Positions 16,475 to 24,497 of a stretch of 64,000 nucleotides of DNA are shown piece by piece; position 1 is the first letter of the stretch, and each line of letters begins with the position of its first letter. Below the pieces are notes generated by a model. The model was not told the DNA's origin. It ran no database searches and saw only the letters and a program-made list of their open reading frames with translations. The DNA is from a bacterium A37T11 (lineage in GTDB: Bacteria; Bacteroidota; Bacteroidia; Sphingobacteriales; Sphingobacteriaceae), in the NCBI GenBank assembly GCA_900109895.1, contig FOBR01000008.1, positions 62,001 through 126,000 on the forward strand. Direction: 5' to 3'. The position numbers and the translations under genes are program-made.

Positions 16475-17515
16475 TTAAATAATTTCCGTTTCAAACTGCT
16501 TTAAAAACCGTACATCATTTTCTGAAAATAACCGAAGATCTTTGATCTCGTACTTAAGGTTTGTGATACGTTCTATACCCATTCCAAAGGCGAAACCTGT
16601 ATACTTCTTGCTGTCTATGCCACAATTCTCCAAAACATTCGGATCTACCATCCCGCAACCAAGAATTTCCACCCAACCAGTATGCTTGCACATAGCGCAG
16701 CCTGTGCCGCCACAGATTGTACAGCTAATATCCATCTCAGCAGAAGGTTCGGTAAACGGAAAATACGATGGACGGAAACGCACCTTGGTTTCTGCCCCGT
16801 ACAATTCCTGTACAAAATGGAACAAGGTCTGTTTAAGATCAGCAAATGAAACCCCTTCATCTACATACAGCCCTTCCACCTGATGAAAAAAACAGTGTGC
16901 CCGTGCAGAAATTGCCTCATTCCGGTATACACGACCAGGCATAATCGCTCTAAATGGAGGCTGCCCTTTTTCCATCATTCGCACCTGGACCGAAGAAGTA
17001 TGTGTGCGGAGCGCAATATCATTGCCTTCTTGCTTTTTAATGAAAAAAGTATCCTGCATGTCCCTTGCAGGATGTTCCGGAGGAAAATTTAAGGCTGAAA
17101 AATTATGCCAATCATCTTCTATCTCCGGTCCTTCCGCTACAATAAATCCCAGCTTTTTAAAGATCTCCACAATTTCCTTTCGAACAAGTGAGAGCGGGTG
17201 CCGGGATCCAAGGTTAAATCCCTCTCCAGGCAAGGAAAGGTCGGCCAAATTTGCGGACTTTTCGTCAGTATTGCTAAGGCCTATGCGTTCTTGTGCTACC
17301 TTAAATTTTTCTTCGGCCAGCTGCTTAAATTCATTCAGCACTTTACCCAGTATACGCTTTTCTTCTTGGGAGACAGTCTTAAACTCTTCAAACAAGCTTC
17401 TTATGATGCCCTTATTGACCAAAAAACGGAGCCTGAAGGCCTCCACCTGTTCAGCAGTATCCAGATGAATATTTTCTACTTCTGTGCTATAATCCTGTAT
17501 TTTATTCTGCAACAT
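16475..17515 (-). CDS. pheS: Phenylalanine-tRNA ligase alpha subunit
   Basis: Class II aminoacyl-tRNA synthetase catalytic subunit; with PheT it charges tRNA-Phe. 346 aa, normal length. N-terminal coiled coil (1-85), motif 2 (GRVYRNEAISARAHCFFHQVEG), a Cys-rich CxxC-x4-CxxC insertion, and motif 3 (GFAFGMGIERI). PheT is not in the window. The -7 box TATCTTTG lies only 4 nt before the ATG, which suggests a leaderless transcript. Two further genes follow closely on the same strand. Confidence 0.95.
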   Translation of the reverse strand: MLQNKIQDYSTEVENIHLDTAEQVEAFRLRFLVNKGIIRSLFEEFKTVSQEEKRILGKVLNEFKQLAEEKFKVAQERIGLSNTDEKSANLADLSLPGEGFNLGSRHPLSLVRKEIVEIFKKLGFIVAEGPEIEDDWHNFSALNFPPEHPARDMQDTFFIKKQEGNDIALRTHTSSVQVRMMEKGQPPFRAIMPGRVYRNEAISARAHCFFHQVEGLYVDEGVSFADLKQTLFHFVQELYGAETKVRFRPSYFPFTEPSAEMDISCTICGGTGCAMCKHTGWVEILGCGMVDPNVLENCGIDSKKYTGFAFGMGIERITNLKYEIKDLRLFSENDVRFLKQFETEII

Positions 17516-17519
17516 GGTT

Positions 17520-17527
17520 CAAAGATA
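17520..17527 (-). promoter_or_regulatory. -7 promoter element for pheS
   Basis: TATCTTTG on the minus strand, ending 4 nt before the pheS ATG, inside the 20-nt gap between kbl and pheS. No -33 box seen. Confidence 0.4.
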
Positions 17528-17535
17528 CTAAAATG

Positions 17536-18723
17536 TTAGATGACACCCAGACTCTTGCCTACTTTGGTAAATGCAGCAATAGCTTGGTCCAAATGTTCTT
17601 GCTGGTGAGCCGCGGAAATCTGAACCCGGATACGGGCTTTCCCTTGCGGTACTACCGGATAGTAAAATCCGATGACATAGATGCCTTCGTCCAGCATCGA
17701 TGCGGCAAATTCCTGCGCCAACTTAGCATCATACAGCATGACGGGTACGATGGGGTGAAAGCCAGGTTTAATGTCAAACCCCGCTTCAGTCATCTTATCG
17801 CGGAAATAACGCGTGTTTCTTTCCAATTTATCCCTAAGCTCTGTCGTCTCGCTAAGCATGTTAAGCACAGCAATCGACGCACCGGCGATGGATGGAGCCA
17901 AGGTATTTGAAAACAAATAAGGCCTGGAGCGTTGTCGAAGCAAATCAATGATCTCTTTCCGGCCAGAAGTAAATCCTCCCGATGCTCCTCCCAATGCTTT
18001 TCCTAGAGTACCGGTAATGATGTCCACCCGATCCACCACCCCAAAATGTTCGTGGGTGCCCCGGCCCGTTTTTCCAATAAATCCAGAACAATGTGACTCA
18101 TCAATCATCACCAGTGCTTCATATTGGTCTGCCAGGTCGCATATTTTATCAAGGGGGGCTACCGTTCCATCCATAGAGAAGGCGCCGTCGGTCACAATAA
18201 TCCGATGCCGGGCACCCTGTGCGGCCTTTAACTGTGTTTCCAGGTCATCCATATCCCCATTTTTGTACCTAAAGCGCTGCGCCTTGCATAAACGCACACC
18301 ATCAATAATAGACGCATGGTTCAATTCATCACTTATTATAGCATCCTCCGCAGAAAAAAGAGGTTCAAAAACTCCGCCATTGGCGTCAAATGCGGCAGCA
18401 TATAAAATGGTGTCTTCTGTACCCAGAAAAGTAGAGATTTTTGCTTCTAGTTCCTTATGTATATCTTGCGTACCACATATAAATCGCACGGACGACATGC
18501 CATAGCCATGGCTATCGATAGCCTGCTTGGCAGCTTCTATAACTTTAGGATGTGAAGACAAACCTAAATAATTATTTGCGCAAAAGTTAATAACGGCTTT
18601 TCCTCCCTGTACTTTGATTTCTGCGCCCTGTGGGGTAATAATAATGCGCTCTTTTTTATACAATCCGGCATCTTCGATTGCTTTGAGCTCTTTTTGCAGA
18701 GCTGGCTGTAAGGTTTTGTACAT
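17536..18723 (-). CDS. kbl: Glycine C-acetyltransferase (2-amino-3-ketobutyrate CoA ligase)
   Basis: PLP-dependent alpha-oxoamine synthase, 395 aa, the standard Kbl length. It cleaves 2-amino-3-ketobutyrate with CoA to glycine and acetyl-CoA in threonine breakdown. PLP Lys in [23 protein letters not shown] motif, VRFICGTQ region. No threonine dehydrogenase gene is adjacent. Serine palmitoyltransferase belongs to the same superfamily, but length and motifs favour Kbl. Confidence 0.9.
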   Translation of the reverse strand: MYKTLQPALQKELKAIEDAGLYKKERIIITPQGAEIKVQGGKAVINFCANNYLGLSSHPKVIEAAKQAIDSHGYGMSSVRFICGTQDIHKELEAKISTFLGTEDTILYAAAFDANGGVFEPLFSAEDAIISDELNHASIIDGVRLCKAQRFRYKNGDMDDLETQLKAAQGARHRIIVTDGAFSMDGTVAPLDKICDLADQYEALVMIDESHCSGFIGKTGRGTHEHFGVVDRVDIITGTLGKALGGASGGFTSGRKEIIDLLRQRSRPYLFSNTLAPSIAGASIAVLNMLSETTELRDKLERNTRYFRDKMTEAGFDIKPGFHPIVPVMLYDAKLAQEFAASMLDEGIYVIGFYYPVVPQGKARIRVQISAAHQQEHLDQAIAAFTKVGKSLGVI

Positions 18724-18743
18724 TGTATATGAATTTCAAGGGA

Positions 18744-18751
18744 CAAAATTA
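18744..18751 (-). promoter_or_regulatory. -7 promoter element for kbl
   Basis: TAATTTTG on the minus strand, about 20 nt before the kbl ATG; back to back with the xseA promoter. Confidence 0.45.
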
Positions 18752-18774
18752 CATAAATATATCAAAAAAGGCCG

Positions 18775-18806
18775 TTTGCCAAAAGATGAATAATGTATTA
18801 CCTTTG
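18775..18806 (+). promoter_or_regulatory. Promoter for xseAB
   Basis: TTTG (18775-18778), 20 nt, TACCTTTG (18799-18806): exact consensus. It overlaps the in-frame ATG at 18793, so that codon cannot be the start for this transcript. Confidence 0.75.
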
Positions 18807-18819
18807 GTCTATGCCTGAG

Positions 18820-20124
18820 ATGCTTGCTGACAGAACAATTTTTTCCCTCGCAGAGGTCGCCCGTAGCGTACAAAAAACCATTGCGGAGCGCTATAAGAGC
18901 CTTTATTGGATAAAAGCAGAGATGAATAAATTGAATTTCTACAGCCATTCGGGTCATTGTTATCCAGAACTTCTGGAAAAAAAAGAGGGTAAAGTTATCG
19001 CAGAGATGCGGTCCATTTTGTGGAAAAATGATTATTTGCGCATAAACCAACAGTTTCAGGAAATAACCAAAGAGCCTTTAAAAAACGGTATCACAATTTT
19101 ATTGCAGGCAGCAATCTCTTATGACCCGCTCTACGGGATGAGTTTGCGCATAGTGGATATCGACCCTTCATTTTCATTGGGAGTGCTTGAGCGCGAAAAA
19201 GCAGAAACAATCGCTTTTCTCAAAAATGAGGGCATTTTTGACGAAAACAAACGCCGGGCCTTTCCGCTGTTGCCTAAAAGGCTTGCCCTTATTTCTGTAG
19301 AAACGAGCAAAGGTCTCTCTGATTTTTTAAAAATAATTGATTACAACCCTTGGAAATACCGGTTTGAACATGTCTTATATCCGGCATTGCTGCAGGGAGA
19401 AAAGGCGGTTTCGTCCATTTTGGGTCAGCTAAAACAGGTGGAAGCACAAAAAGACCAATTTGATGTGGTGGCCATCATTAGGGGTGGGGGAGGAGATGTA
19501 GGTCTTAGTTGTTACAATCATGTTGACCTAGCCACTTACATTGCCCGTTTTCCAATTCCTGTCCTTACAGGCATTGGGCACTCCACCAATGAAACCGTCA
19601 GTGAGATGGTTGCTTATAAAAATGCGATAACCCCTACCGAACTCGCCGATTTCCTCATTCAGCATTTCCATAATTTTGCGATACCCGTGCAGCGGGCGGT
19701 TGATGCCCTTCAACAACAAAGCCGACAATTACTGGTGTTGGCAAAGACAGCATTAGATCGAAGCAGCAAAGAATTCAGCCGATCAGGTGTATACCGCATC
19801 CGCAAAGAATTGCAACAATTGGAACACAATAAGCTTCAGTTGAAACAAGCCACACGTTCAGGCCTTAAATTAGCCACTGAGAAGCTGCGATATCCTCAAA
19901 GAGGACTACTATCCGCCGGCCATATCCTCCTTAAGAACCAGCAAAGTTTGCTACTATCCCAGCAACGGCAGGTAGAACTTTTAGATCCACAGCAAATCCT
20001 TAACAGGGGCTATAGCATTACGCTTGCAAAAGGGCGTCCAGTGAAAAGTGCAGACGAACTATCATCTGGCGAACCGCTGGAGACCCTCTTTGCTGAAGGC
20101 AAGATAACCAGTATCGTTCGTTAA
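18820..20124 (+). CDS. xseA: Exodeoxyribonuclease VII large subunit
   Basis: Catalytic subunit of the single-strand-specific exonuclease VII. About 434 aa. N-terminal OB-fold (LYWIKAEMNKLNFY, SGHCYPELLEKK), central catalytic domain (LISVETSKGLSDF, IIRGGGG, PVLTGIGH), and a long coiled-coil C-terminal half ending RGYSITLAKGRPVKSADEL. In-frame ATGs exist at 18793, 18811 and 18820; the promoter position excludes the first, and I favour 18820. xseB follows after 21 nt. Confidence 0.93.
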   Translation: MLADRTIFSLAEVARSVQKTIAERYKSLYWIKAEMNKLNFYSHSGHCYPELLEKKEGKVIAEMRSILWKNDYLRINQQFQEITKEPLKNGITILLQAAISYDPLYGMSLRIVDIDPSFSLGVLEREKAETIAFLKNEGIFDENKRRAFPLLPKRLALISVETSKGLSDFLKIIDYNPWKYRFEHVLYPALLQGEKAVSSILGQLKQVEAQKDQFDVVAIIRGGGGDVGLSCYNHVDLATYIARFPIPVLTGIGHSTNETVSEMVAYKNAITPTELADFLIQHFHNFAIPVQRAVDALQQQSRQLLVLAKTALDRSSKEFSRSGVYRIRKELQQLEHNKLQLKQATRSGLKLATEKLRYPQRGLLSAGHILLKNQQSLLLSQQRQVELLDPQQILNRGYSITLAKGRPVKSADELSSGEPLETLFAEGKITSIVR

Positions 20125-20145
20125 AAATATTCATAAATTAATAGG

Positions 20146-20346
20146 ATGACCTACACAGAAGCATACGAAGAACTTCAAAAATTGGTACGGGAAATAGAAA
20201 ATGGCGATATTTCAGTCGATGAATTATCCGCCAAAGTAAAAAGAGCAGTCTCTTTGATACAACTCTGCAGAGCCAAACTCAGTGCAACGGAAAGTGAAGT
20301 AAATGACATCTTGGCTCAGCTTAGTAATGAAGAAGAGGACGCTTAG
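20146..20346 (+). CDS. xseB: Exodeoxyribonuclease VII small subunit
   Basis: 66 aa helical hairpin protein, partner of Xse[34 protein letters not shown] is the family signature. It ends in an acidic tail (NEEEDA). Its TAG overlaps the TAA of the convergent symporter gene by sharing TTAG (20343-20346). Confidence 0.93.
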   Translation: MTYTEAYEELQKLVREIENGDISVDELSAKVKRAVSLIQLCRAKLSATESEVNDILAQLSNEEEDA

Positions 20347-21590
20347 CCCATTGCCACATTTAGTTTTTTCATATCCAATTCGTTTTCCCACTTGGCTATG
20401 ACCAATGTCGCGGCGGTATTGCCGATTATATTAGTGATCGCCCGCGCCTCACTCATAAACCGGTCTATGCCAAAGATCAATGCAACCGATTCAACCGGAA
20501 CATGGCCAACTAAGGGGAGGGTTGCAGCAAGAATTATAAAACCGCTGCCAGTCACTCCCGCCGCGCCCTTTGAACTCAGGATTAAAATAAGCAACAGCAG
20601 AAATTGCTGTTCCAGCGTCATATGCATATCTAATGCCTGTGAAATGAATACCGCTGCCATAGTCAAATAAATGGATGTGCCATCCAAGTTAAAAGAATAG
20701 CCCGTCGGGATCACCAATCCTACAACCGGTTTGGAACAGCCTGCCCTTTCTAATTTTTCAATAATCCCAGGCAGGGCAGACTCTGAAGACGAAGTGCCTA
20801 ATACAATTAAAAGCTCCTCGCGAATATATTTTAGCATCTTGAACACGCTTATCCCATTATATCGTAGTATCAGGCCAACAATCAAGAAAATAAAAAGGAT
20901 ACATGTAATGTAAAAACTAGCCATCAACATGGCCAATGAGGAGAGAGAACCTAACCCGTAGGCCCCAATCGTATAACCCATCGCGCCCAATGCGCCCAGT
21001 GGAGCCACTTTCATAATAATCCTAATAACAGCAAAAACACCGTCCAGAAAAGATTGCATAACCCGCAGAACAGGTTCAGCCTTCTGGCCTATTCTGGATA
21101 AACCAAAACCAAGAAGAATAGCAAAAAATAATACCTGAAGAAGGTTTCCGGATGTCAGAGCACCTATAGCACTATCTGGGATGATGTCCAACAGAAAACT
21201 GGTGATGGAGGGATGTTGGTCAGGCTTTATATATGACTGGACCGCGTTGGTGTCAAGGCTGGCAGGATTTACATGCATCCCGGTACCGGGCTGTAGCAGG
21301 TTAATAACCACAAGTCCCAGGATCAATGCAATCGTTGACATGACTTCAAAATAGATTAGCGCCGTAATACCTACTTTTCCAACCTTTTTAACATCCTGCA
21401 TCCCTGAAATACCCAAAACAATGGTGCAGAAGATCAAAGGAGCAATGAACATTTTGATCAACTTGATAAACCCGTCTCCCAGGGGCTTAAGCGCAATCCC
21501 AGTTGTAGGATAGAAATGACCGATGGCAACACCGATTAGTATGGCCACTACAACCTGAAAATAGAGAGTATGGGTGAGCTTTTTTATCAT
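20343..21590 (-). CDS. Dicarboxylate/amino acid:cation symporter (DAACS family)
   Basis: 415 aa inner-membrane transporter of the GltP/DctA family, coupling uptake of C4-dicarboxylates or glutamate/aspartate to H+ or Na+. About eight helices plus two re-entrant loops: Ser-rich [11 protein letters not shown] (HP1), [20 protein letters not shown] (NMDGT-like motif in TM7), [10 protein letters not shown] (HP2). Substrate specificity is not decided by these motifs. Single gene. Confidence 0.9.
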   Translation of the reverse strand: MIKKLTHTLYFQVVVAILIGVAIGHFYPTTGIALKPLGDGFIKLIKMFIAPLIFCTIVLGISGMQDVKKVGKVGITALIYFEVMSTIALILGLVVINLLQPGTGMHVNPASLDTNAVQSYIKPDQHPSITSFLLDIIPDSAIGALTSGNLLQVLFFAILLGFGLSRIGQKAEPVLRVMQSFLDGVFAVIRIIMKVAPLGALGAMGYTIGAYGLGSLSSLAMLMASFYITCILFIFLIVGLILRYNGISVFKMLKYIREELLIVLGTSSSESALPGIIEKLERAGCSKPVVGLVIPTGYSFNLDGTSIYLTMAAVFISQALDMHMTLEQQFLLLLILILSSKGAAGVTGSGFIILAATLPLVGHVPVESVALIFGIDRFMSEARAITNIIGNTAATLVIAKWENELDMKKLNVAMG

Positions 21591-21616
21591 AATTTAATTA
21601 AATGCGGTTAGTCTGC

Positions 21617-23773
21617 TTATGGCTTTAAATAAAGATCAAAGTAATCAGTAATTTTTTGCATTAAATGCACCCGGTCGTATCCCCGCACGTTGTGCTCATA
21701 TCCCGGGTATACAAAATAATCCACTTGTACTTTTGCTGTAACAGCTGCTTTTAAAAAATCAATACTATGTTGCCAGACCACCGTACTATCAGCTGTGCCG
21801 TGAATAAGCAATAACTTTCCTTTCAAGTTGCCCACTTTACTAAGCAAGTTGGCTTCTTCGTAACCGTTAGGATTTTCTTGAGGCGTATCCATATAGCGCT
21901 CAGTATACATCACTTCATACATTTTCCAATCCATAACCGGCCCCCCGGCTACCGCACAGGCGAATATTCCTGGCTTCCGCAACATAAACGAGGTGGTCAT
22001 GAACCCGCCAAAGCTCCAGCCATGTATACCCATGCGTGCGCTGTCAACATAGGGCAGCGATCGTAAATAATCCACGCCTTTCATCTGATCCTCCAGCTCA
22101 ACCGTGCCCAAGTGCCTAAACGTCGCCTGCTCAAACTTTAGCCCACGATTGCTACTGCCCCGCCCATCCATTGTGAACACCATGTAACCGCGTTGAGCCA
22201 AATACTCATACCACAGATTGCCGCTGGCTGGAAAACTGTTAGACAATAGCTTTACATTGGGGCCATTATAAAGGTAAACGATCACCGGATATTTGCGCTT
22301 TGGGTCAAAATGGGTAGGGTAAATTAATTTGCCATATAATGGCGTGCCATCATCCGCTTTAAGCTGAATATTTTCAATAGTAGGCCGATCATAGCCTAAG
22401 AGTGGATTTTTAGAAGATAATACGGTCTGTTTCCCCTTTTTGCCGATGCTAATTACATCAATAATCCTGGGAATGGTGTCATTACTCCAAACGTCAGCCA
22501 CATAAGTCCCCTCCTTATTAACGATGCCGTTGTGTGTACCAGGCTGTTCATCCAGGCGGGTCATTTTACCATTTTCCCAATTAACAGAATACAGGTGTTT
22601 TTCAAGGGGTGATTCCTTACTTGAGGATAAGTAAAGCACCTTTTTCTTGGCGTTTTTACCCAAGATCTCATTAACAACCCATTCCCCTTTTGTCACTTGG
22701 TTCAGCAATTTACCTTCCGTATTATAGCGGTAAAGATGCATATATCCATCGCGTTGACTCCACCATATAAATTGATCGTCCTTTTTGCCAGGCAAAAAAT
22801 AGAGCGAATGGAGCGGTTGGACATATTTAGGATCAGTTTCTTCAAACAATGTTTTTACCAGTGCACCAGACTGCACATTGTATTTATTAAGCCGTAAATG
22901 ATTCTGGTCACGATTAAGCAAGGCAACGTAAATATAAGCTTCATCCGGGCTCCACGTAACGCAAGTTAAATACTGATCTTTGGGTTCACCCGTTTGCAAA
23001 AAAACTGTTTTCCCTATTTTTGGATTATAAATTCCTACCGTGACCTGGTGAGAAGTGCGACCAGCAAAGGGGTATTTTGCATAATGAATTGTTGCAGGTG
23101 TATTGTCCCAATTAACGATGGGATAATTCTCAACCATTCGCTGGTCCATACGGTAAAAAGCCAGGTAATTTCCGGCGGGAGAAAAGAAAATCCCGTCTTC
23201 AATACCAAATTCATCCCGATGCACTGACTGTCCGTTTAAAATTCCAACATCTGCATCCTTAGTCACCTGATGGGTTTTCCCCACGCTATCCAGCAGGAAC
23301 AGATTATTTCCTCGAGTGTAAGCAAATTGAATTCCGGCCTGATCTAACTTCGTGTGGGCTGCATCTTCCGGCAAAGTTACCCACGAACTTGCTTTCCAAA
23401 CAGCACCTTGTTTAGTTACCTTAAAGAAACGATTTTCAAGATTCAGGTAAAAGTTTTTGCCATTAAGCCATGATATTTCCGGAAAAAGCCGGAAAGCCTG
23501 CTTTCCGAAAATCTGCTGGCCCAATGAATCCAACCTAAGAATAGTATCAGTTAACAACGAGGGGATCTTTTTTCGAACAAGGGCTTCTCCGTATATAGTG
23601 CGCACCATATGGGATACGGCCGGTTCGCCCGGTATCCATTGAAGCTGCCTTAATTCATCCTGTGCCAAGTTACTATACAAGCCTAATGTAGCTTCTTCCA
23701 TGGAATATTGCTTTTGCTGGCAATAAACAGGAGTTATAATAATAATGGTAAAAAACGCAAAAATGATCTTCAT
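21617..23773 (-). CDS. S9 family prolyl dipeptidyl-peptidase (DPP IV-like)
   Basis: 718 aa exported serine peptidase with the DPP IV layout: signal peptide (1-18, ending VYCQ), an N-terminal beta-propeller (about 40-460), and a C-terminal alpha/beta hydrolase with GWSFGG (Ser), HGTADSTV (Asp) and EHNVRG (His). It removes X-Pro dipeptides from peptides in the periplasm. 718 aa matches Bacteroidota DPP4. A -7 box (23781-23788, minus strand) sits just before the ATG. Confidence 0.9.
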   Translation of the reverse strand: MKIIFAFFTIIIITPVYCQQKQYSMEEATLGLYSNLAQDELRQLQWIPGEPAVSHMVRTIYGEALVRKKIPSLLTDTILRLDSLGQQIFGKQAFRLFPEISWLNGKNFYLNLENRFFKVTKQGAVWKASSWVTLPEDAAHTKLDQAGIQFAYTRGNNLFLLDSVGKTHQVTKDADVGILNGQSVHRDEFGIEDGIFFSPAGNYLAFYRMDQRMVENYPIVNWDNTPATIHYAKYPFAGRTSHQVTVGIYNPKIGKTVFLQTGEPKDQYLTCVTWSPDEAYIYVALLNRDQNHLRLNKYNVQSGALVKTLFEETDPKYVQPLHSLYFLPGKKDDQFIWWSQRDGYMHLYRYNTEGKLLNQVTKGEWVVNEILGKNAKKKVLYLSSSKESPLEKHLYSVNWENGKMTRLDEQPGTHNGIVNKEGTYVADVWSNDTIPRIIDVISIGKKGKQTVLSSKNPLLGYDRPTIENIQLKADDGTPLYGKLIYPTHFDPKRKYPVIVYLYNGPNVKLLSNSFPASGNLWYEYLAQRGYMVFTMDGRGSSNRGLKFEQATFRHLGTVELEDQMKGVDYLRSLPYVDSARMGIHGWSFGGFMTTSFMLRKPGIFACAVAGGPVMDWKMYEVMYTERYMDTPQENPNGYEEANLLSKVGNLKGKLLLIHGTADSTVVWQHSIDFLKAAVTAKVQVDYFVYPGYEHNVRGYDRVHLMQKITDYFDLYLKP

Positions 23774-23780
23774 AATACAA

Positions 23781-23788
23781 CAAACTTA
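23781..23788 (-). promoter_or_regulatory. -7 promoter element for the DPP IV-like gene
   Basis: TAAGTTTG on the minus strand, ending 7 nt before the ATG; predicts a leader of only a few nucleotides. Confidence 0.4.
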
Positions 23789-23825
23789 TCAAATTTTTAC
23801 CTTATTTGTACCTTTCTTTGTATAT

Positions 23826-23833
23826 TAGGTTTG
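23826..23833 (+). promoter_or_regulatory. -7 promoter element for the phosphatase gene
   Basis: TAGGTTTG, with TTTG at 23805-23808 (17-nt spacer, slightly short). Ends 7 nt before the GTG start. Confidence 0.4.
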
Positions 23834-23840
23834 TTAAGCT

Positions 23841-24284
23841 GTGAGAAAAAAAATTTTGATGGTTTGCTTGGGCAATATATGCCGCTCCCCATTAGCCCAT
23901 GGGGTATTGCAGAAGCTGGCTAACGAAGCTGGGCTGAACTGGGAAATAGATTCAGCTGGCACCGGTAACTGGCATATCGGTGAGGCTCCGGATATACGAT
24001 CCGTCAGGATCGCCCAGAAATTTGGCGTGGACATCAGTCAACAAAAGGCCCGCCAGTTCCACAGAAATGATTTTGACTACTATGATGCTATTTTTGTAAT
24101 GGACCGCAACAATCTGCGGGATGTGATGGACATGGCTAAAACGGAGGATCAACGCGCCAAAGTTTCATTATTCCTTTTTGACAGCGAAGTGCCCGACCCT
24201 TATTACGACAATAAGTTGTTTGAACCCATTTTCCGGACAATTGAAGCCCGGTGTATAGAATTGATCGAAGAACTCAAAACCTGA
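23841..24284 (+). CDS. Low-molecular-weight protein-tyrosine phosphatase
   Basis: 147 aa cytoplasmic phosphatase. P-loop CLGNICRSP (C-x5-R-S) at residues 9-17 and the general-acid Asp in VPDPYYD (about 122). Start is GTG 23841, immediately before the beta strand leading to the P-loop. Relatives dephosphorylate tyrosine kinases that control capsule or exopolysaccharide export, but no such cluster is in view. Arsenate reductases of this fold are less likely because they lack the DPYY motif. Confidence 0.92.
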   Translation: MRKKILMVCLGNICRSPLAHGVLQKLANEAGLNWEIDSAGTGNWHIGEAPDIRSVRIAQKFGVDISQQKARQFHRNDFDYYDAIFVMDRNNLRDVMDMAKTEDQRAKVSLFLFDSEVPDPYYDNKLFEPIFRTIEARCIELIEELKT

Positions 24285-24313
24285 ATTTCACGCCTTCATA
24301 TAAAACAAAACCA

Positions 24314-24493
24314 TTATCGGTCATGTTCCCGTTCTGGCAGCAGGACTTTCACAAAAAACCAGGCGATGAACAATCCGACCACAGCGCCAACCACGGCAGC
24401 CAAAAACGACTCGGCGATCAGCCCACCAGTTAACGCCGCAAATACTACCCCCAATAAATAAAAAATACCAGTGTTACTATTTTGTTTTTCCAT
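24314..24493 (-). CDS. 59-aa predicted membrane protein
   Basis: A short ORF with ATG at 24491-24493: a polar head of about 9 residues, two adjacent hydrophobic, Gly/Ala-rich helices (about 10-28 and 30-50) and a charged tail ending REHDR. Starts 4 nt after the stop of the PIG-L deacetylase gene, so it is probably translated from the same mRNA. Resembles small two-helix Bacteroidota membrane proteins of unknown role. Confidence 0.7.
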   Translation of the reverse strand: MEKQNSNTGIFYLLGVVFAALTGGLIAESFLAAVVGAVVGLFIAWFFVKVLLPEREHDR

Positions 24494-24497
24494 TGAA

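Noticed and set aside
17004-17539. Overlapping plus-strand ORFs of 113-154 codons
   Set aside because: Antisense to pheS; Ser-rich shadow translations without motifs.
17948-18505. 185-codon plus-strand ORF
   Set aside because: Antisense to kbl, which carries all catalytic motifs.
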